DNA of 64,000 nt, taken from NCBI GenBank assembly GCA_036261625.1, contig DATAKL010000037.1, positions 1 to 64,000 on the forward strand. The letters are read 5' to 3'. Position 1 is the first letter of the stretch; each line of letters opens with the position of its first letter. Below the pieces are notes generated by a model. It saw nothing but the letters and a program-made list of their open reading frames with translations, did no database searches and had not been told where the DNA came from. A program made the translations under genes and the position numbers. Origin of the DNA: JAAXKN01 sp036261625 (GTDB taxonomy: Bacteria; Bacteroidota; Ignavibacteria; Ignavibacteriales; SURF-24). Shown here in pieces: positions 53,737-62,800 of the stretch.

Positions 53737-53950
53737 TATCTTACGAACTTCCTCCGGTAGAAGTACTTGTTCTCAGGCTCTGAGAGTGATGGCATCGGGA
53801 AGAACTTCATTGCCATGGCTGACAAATATGGAAGTCGATCCGTTTTATCAGCATCCCTGGCTTACTGGCAAAGAACTGCCTGTGATACAAATGTTTGTAG
53901 AACCTATAGCACTTCCAGGAATTACCTTTTCAGGCAGTCTTTTGCTTAAA
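53737..53950. pseudogene. Possible gene remnant
   Basis: The minus strand from about 53820 to 53737 reads as a credible protein C-terminus (PMPSLSEPENKYFYRRKFVR, then stop) next to a terminator, but no long frame leads into it. On the plus strand, 53828-53965 reads MEVDPFYQHPWLTGKELPV..., also open and protein-like, ending at a TAG. Only one can be coding; decay of a former gene would explain both. Not assignable to a family. Confidence 0.3.
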
Positions 53951-54469
53951 TTGAGTTTATTTTAGACGGAAGTCATGTCAAATCATAAAAATATTTATAA
54001 AACAGGGTAAAAAATACCTAATTCTAGTCATATCATCGTATGGGGATTTATGATAGTTTTGTATTGCCGGAAAAGGGTTGTGGACGCATTTTTATTTGCA
54101 TTTTTTTATTGCTGATATACACTCCGGGGATGTCCTGCGCGACTGGCCCATTTAAGGAATTATTCATGCAAGAAGTAATCCTGCGTAAAATGACGTATAA
54201 AGCTTGATAATGAAGAGTACTTTTTCCTTCTGCAAGCGAAAATATTTTTTATCTCATGACACAATGTTTTATTTTGTGAACCACAAAATGGCCCGATTAG
54301 TAATTCTTTAAGATGCACCTATAGTATTGTTGAGCAACCTGATATAAAATGAATTCACCGACAATATAAATATATTAGTCTTTAGCGCTGTTGCGTTTTT
54401 AATTTTCGAAACCCGCAGAAAAGAGCAGGGTTTATCAACCAAAATACCTAATATCGGAAAGGACCAATA
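53951..54469. other. AT-rich intergenic region, no gene seen
   Basis: About 520 bp without a credible gene. A TAGTTTTG box (TAnnTTTG form) is at 54054 on the plus strand, about 415 bp before the next start; a long leader or small RNA is possible but not supported further. An AAGGACC site precedes the gene at 54470. Confidence 0.5.
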
Positions 54470-54955
54470 ATGGAAGAAAAAGAATTAGCCGCAAAAAAAA
54501 TAGTTAAAAATTATATGTGGTGGTCAATGGGCGCAGGCCTCATACCTGTTCCTTTTGTGGATCTGGCAGCAGTTTCCGGCGTTCAGATTAAAATGTTAAA
54601 AGAGATGTCTGATATTTATGAAATAAAATTCTCGGAAAATAAAGGCAAATCTATTGTAAGCGCACTTCTCGGATCAATTCTGCCCAACTCATTATCAGGC
54701 GGTAACATGGGCAGCCTCTTAAAAATGCTTCCTTTTGTAGGTCCCGTTTTGGGCGGTCTGTCAATGTCCCTTTTCTCGGGAGCCGCAACATATGCAATCG
54801 GAAAGGTTTTTATTCAGCATTTCGAGGCAGGTGGCACATTCCTTGACTTCAACCCGGTTTCTGTAAAAGAATACTTCCATACTCTCTTCGAGGAAGGACA
54901 GAAAGTAGCCAAAGAAATGAACGAAAAAAAGAACAAAAAACCGGAAACAGTTTAA
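54470..54955 (+). CDS. DUF697/YcjF-like membrane protein
   Basis: A 161-residue protein: AAKKIVKNYMWWSMGAGLIPVPFVDLAAVSGVQIKMLKEMSDIYEIKFSENKGKSIVSALLGS is the DUF697 core often fused to small GTPases; here it stands alone. Two or three helices (GLIPVPFVDLAAVSGV, MLPFVGPVLGGLSMSLFSGAATYAIG) suggest membrane insertion. The Lys-rich C-terminus is cytoplasmic. It sits 92 bp before the transacylase gene; a link to the peptide synthetase locus is only positional. Confidence 0.8.
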   Translation: MEEKELAAKKIVKNYMWWSMGAGLIPVPFVDLAAVSGVQIKMLKEMSDIYEIKFSENKGKSIVSALLGSILPNSLSGGNMGSLLKMLPFVGPVLGGLSMSLFSGAATYAIGKVFIQHFEAGGTFLDFNPVSVKEYFHTLFEEGQKVAKEMNEKKNKKPETV

Positions 54956-55047
54956 AGAATTTAGCAGGTAATTTGTCCTGTAAGACATTCAGCTAAAAAC
55001 CATGAATATTTCCGGAACTTTATTCTTTTCTTTCTAAGGAGGAAGGG

Positions 55048-55983
55048 GTGCATTTTGCCTTTTTATTCCCCGGCCAGGGTTCCCAGTTCCCCGGCATGGG
55101 TGCAAACTATTTAAAAGAGTTTCCTTATATAAGGGAATATTTTCTTGAAGCCAGCGAGATCCTGCACTTCGACATTATGAATCTATGTCTGAACGGACCT
55201 GAAAGTCAGCTCAATCTGACGCAAAATGCACAACCCTCCATCTTAGTTTTAAGTTATTGCTCTTTTCAGATTCTGCAAAAAGAAACTGATTTCAGGCCTT
55301 TTATCATGGCAGGCCACAGCCTGGGGGAAATTTCGGCTCTCTGCTGTGCGGGTGCAATAAGCTTTACTGACGCCGTTGCAATTGTCAGAAAAAGAGGGGA
55401 ACTGATGCAGCTTGCCGTTAAGAACGGCAATGGAGCTATGACGGCCTTAAACGGCCTTCCAATTGAGGAGGTTGAAAAGCTCTGCGCCCTGGAAAAACCT
55501 GGTGGTTGCGCCGTTATATCCAACATTAATTCTGAGAGGCAAATTGTTGTTTCGGGACTCAAAGAAAGCGTTGAAGCCATTGGCAATAAGGCCAGGCTCA
55601 TGGGGGCTGTTACAATACCCTTAAGGGTAAGTGCGCCTTTCCATAGCCCTTTAATGAAACCGGCAGCTGAAGGCCTCGAAGATGAACTTAATAAATATAA
55701 ATTCAGGGCCTTGGCCTATCCCGTTATTTCCAACCTTACCTGTAAGCCATATCTGGATGAGAATGATATTATCCCCCTGCTTACCGGGCAGGTAACCTCG
55801 GAGGTAAACTGGTTGAAAATAATGAGTTATATAGGGAAAACCTGTGTGGATATTACACTTGAGCTTCCTCCAAAGAAGACCCTGACAAAACTTTTCCAGC
55901 TGACTCAAAGTAAAATTAAAAATTATTCGTTTGACCAGCTTGAGGAGTTAAAGACTACCTTAAATGGCGTGATTAATAATTAA
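55048..55983 (+). CDS. Stand-alone malonyl-CoA:ACP transacylase (FabD/FenF type)
   Basis: A 311-residue acyltransferase that loads malonyl units on carrier proteins. The N-terminus is FLFPGQGSQFPGMG; the nucleophile is S91 in AGHSLGE, the Arg is in RKRGELMQ, and the catalytic His is H199 in SAPFHSPLM. A strong AAGGAGGAAGG site precedes the GTG start. No fabF, fabG or fabH is adjacent, as it would be for a primary fatty-acid gene. Instead a peptide synthetase follows, as with ituD/fenF of iturin and mycosubtilin loci. It probably supplies malonyl in trans to that pathway. Confidence 0.88.
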   Translation: MHFAFLFPGQGSQFPGMGANYLKEFPYIREYFLEASEILHFDIMNLCLNGPESQLNLTQNAQPSILVLSYCSFQILQKETDFRPFIMAGHSLGEISALCCAGAISFTDAVAIVRKRGELMQLAVKNGNGAMTALNGLPIEEVEKLCALEKPGGCAVISNINSERQIVVSGLKESVEAIGNKARLMGAVTIPLRVSAPFHSPLMKPAAEGLEDELNKYKFRALAYPVISNLTCKPYLDENDIIPLLTGQVTSEVNWLKIMSYIGKTCVDITLELPPKKTLTKLFQLTQSKIKNYSFDQLEELKTTLNGVINN

Positions 55984-55994
55984 ATGTCAGCCCA

Positions 55995-56813
55995 ATGAAA
56001 AAATATTTTGCAATAATCCTGGTCATAGCCTTCGGTTTATTTAATAACATGCATGCGCAGGCCTCGGGCGGGAAAAAGCCCATGACTCAATGGTGGCTCG
56101 GAAGTTCACTTGCCGATTCAACCAGGGGGTATTTGTTTCATATCGAAGGACAGTACAGCTACTCAAAAATGTCGGGCCCGATTGAAGGTGAAATGCAGTC
56201 GGGCGGCTTAAGGTCTGCCATCAGAATAAATACCTTTACCAATCACATCGATTATTCTATAGATAAAATGAATCTGAAGATTCAGATGCTCAGAATGCAG
56301 TACACCACAGAGTCCCACAGATTAATAGATTATCTGGACTTTGACATTACAAGACTCCTGTACGCAGAGACGGGCTTCATTTGGGAAAGGGATAATACTA
56401 TTTTTATAAAGAACCGCTATTCAATGTATGCAGGAACAGGCCTTAATGGGCTTATCGCAGAGAAGCACTATCTGAAGCTTTTAGTAGCCATGGGGAGAAT
56501 TTCCCCGCAGTATTCAATCCCTGTTGATCACTTTGATGTTGTAAAAGTAGCCTATCAGGCATTTTACCTGAGGCAGCATTACAGCTATGTGCTCGACCGG
56601 AGGTTTACCCTTTTGGAAGACGCTTATTATTTCACCAATATGAATACAGCCAACCGCTACATGCTGGGCGTTAATTTGAACCTGAATATCGGTATAGTTG
56701 ATCCGGTTTCCCTTGTGCTGGGTTATTCATACAAGTTTGACCGTGAGGCGGAACTGCTGGGTGCTATCCCAAAGAATACAAACCAGTCAATCGGACTTTT
56801 GGTAAGCCTCTGA
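55995..56813 (+). CDS. Outer-membrane protein, DUF481-like
   Basis: A 272-residue protein with a signal peptide (1-22, NNMHAQ). The rest is beta-rich with alternating segments (RGYLFHIEGQYSYSKMSG, YAETGFIWERDNTIFIKNRYSMYAGTGL, NRYMLGVNLNLNIG, LGYSYKFDRE) like DUF481 salt-induced outer-membrane proteins, although the match is loose. It starts 11 bp after the transacylase stop, so it is in the same transcript and between it and the peptide synthetase. It might help the product leave the cell, which is inference. Confidence 0.65.
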   Translation: MKKYFAIILVIAFGLFNNMHAQASGGKKPMTQWWLGSSLADSTRGYLFHIEGQYSYSKMSGPIEGEMQSGGLRSAIRINTFTNHIDYSIDKMNLKIQMLRMQYTTESHRLIDYLDFDITRLLYAETGFIWERDNTIFIKNRYSMYAGTGLNGLIAEKHYLKLLVAMGRISPQYSIPVDHFDVVKVAYQAFYLRQHYSYVLDRRFTLLEDAYYFTNMNTANRYMLGVNLNLNIGIVDPVSLVLGYSYKFDREAELLGAIPKNTNQSIGLLVSL

Positions 56814-56880
56814 AAGGACCTGTATTAGAATATATAAATAAAAAGAGTTTATCTGAATTAAAAATAAAATTTCATTGTTA

Positions 56881-59800
56881 ATGACCGACGACAATCTTTT
56901 TCCGCTTAGCTTACCCCAGGAAGCTTTTTATTACGACTACCTGCTCCACCGCAACGATTGCAAATACATTATGGGCGGAGCCTTAATTCTGAATGGTGAT
57001 CTGAATATTGAACTCTACCAGAAGGCTTATAATTATGTAATTGAGCATTTTGATATTATGCGGGCGGAGTTTGTCAAAAAGGGGGAACAGCTTTTTCAGA
57101 GGTTCAGACCGGAATATAAATGCGTAATTCAGTACCTCGACTTCAGAGACTACAGCAGCCCCGTGGAAAAGGCACTGGAACATATGGTGGCGGAATTTCA
57201 CAAACCGGTTCCAATGGAAAGCAGTGACCTTTATTCGGAATCGATTCTTCAGACCGCAGAGAAACAATTTTTCTTTGCCCCTAAATTTCACCACATGATA
57301 AATGACGCAACAGGCAGGGCGATTATTAACCAGCTTGTTTCCGATACATATAACCATCTTCTGGAAAAGGGCTCCTATCCCGAATTAAAACCACATTCTT
57401 ATAAAGATTTCCTGGAAGATGACCTCAGGTATAGAGGCTCCGATGTCTATAATAAATCATTTGAATACTGGAAGCAAAAATTCTCCAGGCTCCCCGAGCC
57501 CTTCAGCTTTACGATGAAGAAAAAAAGCATCAGGAATATATCCCTGCATTCGGAAAGGCTTACCCTTAATATGCACCGCGTCTGCTTTGAGTCTATACTG
57601 AATATAGCATACGAGACCGGGGCAACAACATTCCAGGTTATTTTAGGCCTTATTGCGGTTTCTCTCTGCAGGTGCTATGACCGCAATGACCTGATAATAG
57701 GCATGCCTGTCCTGAACAGGAGCAACCATAAATTCAGAAATACACCGGGACTCTTCTTAAACACGATAGGTCTGAGGATCAGTGTGGATCCTGAGGGCAC
57801 TTTCAATCAGTTAATCGGCTCTATAAAATCCGAAGTGAGGGAGTGCTACCGGCATCAGAGATTCCCCCTTAAAGAAATTATAAAACACCTGAGAACCAGC
57901 AATCCTGAGTTTAATAATGAACTCTTCGATGTGACTGTCAACTACAGAAAAAATGATTACTCACAGCAGCTTGGTGAAGAAAAATTAAATTCCATAACTT
58001 TTGAAACAGGCATCAGGAGCGAGAGCCTCTCAATTGAAATAGATGAGTATGATGAAGAGGGTAATGTAAATATATTTTTCGGTTATAACCCGCAGCTGTT
58101 TACTTCGGATGAAATAACCTGGTTCGTAAACTCTTTTGAGACAATTCTGATGGACCTGGTTCACTTCCCTGAAAAAAAGATAAAAGAACTGCAGACGTTA
58201 AATGAATTTGACACGCACAAAATATTAACCGGGTTTAATAGTGCCGATGATAATATTGTAACGGGAAAGACCATTACTGAAATGTTTGCCGAAGCGGTTG
58301 AAAAATGGCCTCATGAAGCTGCTCTTATCTCTGATAATGAAGTTATAAGCTATAAGGAGTTAAACGAAAGGGCAAACCGGATAGCAGGTTATCTTTTAAA
58401 TAATTATAAAATAAGCCGCGAAGAAATTATCTGCCTTTCTGCTGAACGTTCTGTTGAAGCAATAGCTGCAATTCTGGGAATAATGAAAGCAGGCGCGGCC
58501 TGCCTGCCTGTGGATAATGAATATCCAGCTGAAAGGGTCAAATATATTATAGAAAACAGCGGCGCCAGGATACTGATTGAAAGCAGTTCCAAAAGAAACA
58601 CTTCAGACTCCAAAAGGGATCCTTTGGCTGAAGCTGTCATCCAATTAAATGAGATCTCCTGGCAGAATACTATTGAAGCAGGCGTGAAAACTAGGCCTTC
58701 TGACCTGGCGTACGTCATTTACACCTCGGGTTCAACCGGAAAACCCAAAGGCGTAATGATAGAGCACGGGCAGTTTATGAGCATGTTCGTCAATATGATC
58801 GGGAAGTTTGCCGTAAAAAATACTGACCGTGTTTTACATTTTGCATCTTTGGGATTCGACGCCTCAATCTTCGAGATCTTCCAGGCTCTCCTTACGGGTG
58901 CTGCGCTTGTAATTGCAGATAAGGAAACGGTCAGAAACCCTGAAGCTTTTATCCGCTACGTGGAAGACAAAAAGGTGACTGTCGCCACTCTGCCCCCGGT
59001 TTATCTCCGGGCGCTTAATAAAGCAGAGCTCCCGTTCATTCATACACTGATTACGGCGGGTGAACAGGCGAATGCCTCAGATGTTAATTTCTACAAGCAA
59101 TTCAAGCGCTTTATAAATGCCTACGGCCCTACTGAAGCATCGGTCTGCGCTTCCTATTATATAGCCTCAAAGGAAAAAGAATACTCAGGCAGAGTGCCTA
59201 TCGGAAGGCCTTCCCCTAATGCAAAGATATATATACTGGATAAAAACCTTAAACCGGTAGCAATTGGTTTTCCGGGGGAATTATGCATTTCGGGGCCATC
59301 TCTGGCGCGTGGATATTTAAGCAATGATGAGCTTTCGGCACAGAAATTCATAAATAATCCTTTCGAAGAAGGCACACGTTTATACCGTACCGGTGATTTG
59401 GCCAGGTGGAGTGCTGACGGAAATATTGAATTCCTGGGCAGGGCCGATGACCAGTTAAAAATAAAAGGCAACAGGATTGAGCCCGGCGAAATAGAAGCCC
59501 GGCTGGCAAAGTATGATAATATAAAAGAAGTGACGGTTCTGGATCTCAGGCGCGGAGAAGAAAAGGAACTGGCTGCCTTTATCACAAGCTCGCTTCCGGT
59601 TGAAATCAAGGATCTTAAATATTACCTCAGGAAGTTTTTGCCTGAATATATGATCCCTCTGCATTACGTATTTATAGATGAAATTCCGCTTACGCAAAAC
59701 GGCAAAGTTGACAAAGAAGCGCTCAGAAGAATGCCCTTGAACAGCAGGAGTGATAAAAAGGAATATTCGGCGGCCTCCGGCGAAATTGAAACCAGCCTTG

Positions 59801-62800
59801 CGGCAATGTTCGAGGAAATCCTGGAGGTAAGGCCCGTAGGCATCGATGACAATTTTTTCGAGCTTGGCGGCGAGAGCCTGAAGATTGCCCGGCTGATTTC
59901 AAAAATCCATAAAGAACTGAAGCGAGAGATCAGTTTTAAGGTTATATTCGATAACCCGACCGTACGCGGCATTGCCGCGCAGCTGGAAGCAGGGGCAAGA
60001 AGGGACTACGGGGAAATTCCCATCTCAGGGGAAAAAGAGTATTACACCTTGTCGCATGCACAAAAAAGGTTGTGGATACTTTCGCAAAACAAAGAGAATG
60101 CCGCGGTTTATCACATGCCCGTCTCTCTTCTTCTTGAAGGAGAGTTAAACCAGAATGCTCTGGAAGAATCGCTAAGGAAAATAGTCCATAGACACGAATC
60201 TCTACGCACCGTTTTTGTTGAAATGAACGGAATCCCTTATCAGAAGGTGATGAATGAATACAGCCTTGATATTCCGGAACATGACCTTAGTGAGAAGGAA
60301 AACATAAATGATGCTCTGAAAAAACTTACCCGTGAAAGGATACTTTCTCCCTTCGAACTTGCCTGTGACGTCCCCTTCAGGGCTGAAATAATCAAACTGG
60401 AAAAAGAAAAACACGTTCTGCTTCTGGTTATTCACCACATAGCCGGTGACGGCATATCGGTGGGCATAATCATGAGGGAACTGGCCGGATACTATAATTC
60501 CATTATCCAGGGAGGCCCCTATGAGCCTCAAGCCCTCAGGATACAGTATAAAGACTATTGCGGATACGAAAAAGAGCTGATTGAAAGCAATAAATACACA
60601 GAAGAAAAGCAATACTGGATAAAGAAGCTTCATCAGCCGCTGCCGACGCTTGAGCTGCCATACGACAGGCCCAGGCCGCCGGTTAAAACATATAACGGCG
60701 ATTACCTGTTTTTTGAAATTGAACCTGAATTGTCGAAGAGCCTGAGCGGCTTCTGCAGACAGCAGGGCGTAAGCCTTTATGTCCTTGTTGTTTCCGTGGT
60801 AAATATACTACTGCACAAATATTCCTCGCAGGATGATATAATTCTTGGCTCCCCTGTTTCAGGACGGAATCATCCCGACCTCGAAGACCAGGTCGGGGTA
60901 TATATAAATACGGTAGCTCTCAGGAACAGGATAAATAACCTTGAAAGCTATACCGGTTTCCTTAAAGATGTTAAGAATAACTCAACTGAAGCTATTGCCA
61001 GGAGCAACTATCCTTTTGACAGACTGATCCAGGACTTAAAGCTTGACCGCGATACCTCGCGTACACCCGTATTTGACGTCCTTGTTCAGCTGCAGAGTGA
61101 AAACCCGGCCTTTATAAAACTAAATGGAATTAAATCTTCATTTTATGAAGCCGAGTTCAGGCTGAATAAATTTGACCTGACTTTTACATTTGTCGAAGAA
61201 GGCAATCAGATAAAATTCAGCATCGGCTACAATACCGATCTTTTCAGCAATGCGCGTATTGATAATGCCGCCAGGCATCTGAAGAATATAATTAAATATG
61301 TTCTAAAGCATCCTGATCATTTGATACAGGACATTTGCCTGCTTGATGAAGCCGAACTTAATGCCCTGGAAACTATATACTCGGGAAACAGCAGAGAATT
61401 TAACCGGGCTTTGACAATTCCTGAATTATTTGAAAGCCAGGCACGAAAAACTCCGCAAAGGACGGCTCTGATATTCAGGGACGAGAAGTATACCTTTAAA
61501 GAGCTTGACGAACTGGCCAATAATTTGGCTAATGAAATTAAAATGAGGTTCAGCCTAAAGCCTGACGACGTCATAGGAATAATGACCGAAAGGTCCGGGC
61601 TTATGATAATTGGAATTTTAGGCATACTTAAAGCCGGGGCGGCCTATATGCCCGTTGAGGCGGACTACCCGGCCGAAAGAATCTCATTCATGCTGCAGGA
61701 CAGCAAGTCGAAAATTCTGATTACTGAAACCGGATTACTAAACAAAGCACATTTAGCTGCAGGATTAAATAAAACAGAGCATAATATAAAAACCGATATT
61801 CTGGATATAAACAGTGTCCATGGACATTCGGCTCAAAGACCGCCTCTCGAAATTACGTCATCTAACCTTGCCTATGTTATTTATACCTCAGGCTCAACCG
61901 GTAAGCCTAAAGGCGTAATGATTGAGCATGGCAGCCTGCATAACCTCGTTTTGGGCCTGGCTGATGGAATCTATAAGACGCAGCCCGAAGGCTTAAATAT
62001 AGCTCTGATTGCTCCTTTTATATTTGATGCTTCAGTAAAGCAGATATTTTATGCCCTGCTTAACGGCCACTGTCTGGATATCGTTCCGGATGAAATAAAA
62101 TTAAGCGGAAGAAAACTGCTTGAATATTATGAGGCACATAAAATCGACGTTTCTGACGGGACTCCGGTTCACTTGGAGATCATACTCGATGAACTGACTT
62201 TGGGCAATAAGAGAGACCTTCCCGGAAGATTTCTTATCGGCGGGCAGCAGCTGATGTATCAGACTGTAAGGAAATTATTCGAAATAAAAAAAGAGGGCTC
62301 ACCCGTAATAACAAACGTCTACGGGCCTACTGAATGCTGCGACGTATCAACCTGCCTGAATATTGACCACAAGAAAATCATCGGCTCCGGCAGTCAAACC
62401 TTTAACGCACTTCCAATTGGAAGACCCTTAAATAACGTACAGGTTTATATTCTCGACTCCAGCCTTAAGAAAGTGCCCGTTGGTGTAAACGGCGAACTTT
62501 GCATAGGTGGAAACGGACTTGCCCGGGGATACATCAACAGGCCCGAGCTGACAGAGGGTAAATTCATTGAAGTTGAAGGCAAAAGAATTTACAGAACAGG
62601 GGACATAGGCCGCTACCTTCCGGACGGCACTATTTTGCTTTCCGGGCGTACCGACGACCAGATTAAGCTGCGCGGATTCAGAATAGAATTAAGTGAAATT
62701 GAAAATTGCCTGAGGAGTTTCAGCAAAATAAATCAGGCGGCGGTAATTCCGGTCGGCCTGGATAGCAATAAGGAGATCGCAGCTTATTATTGTTCGACGG

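Noticed and set aside
53767..53949. 60-codon plus-strand frame as a gene
   Set aside because: TTG-type start, no ribosome site, composition not protein-like; neighbouring frames look better.
54130..54220. Short peptide ORF in the 54-kb gap
   Set aside because: Only 13 codons with no ribosome site or conserved feature.
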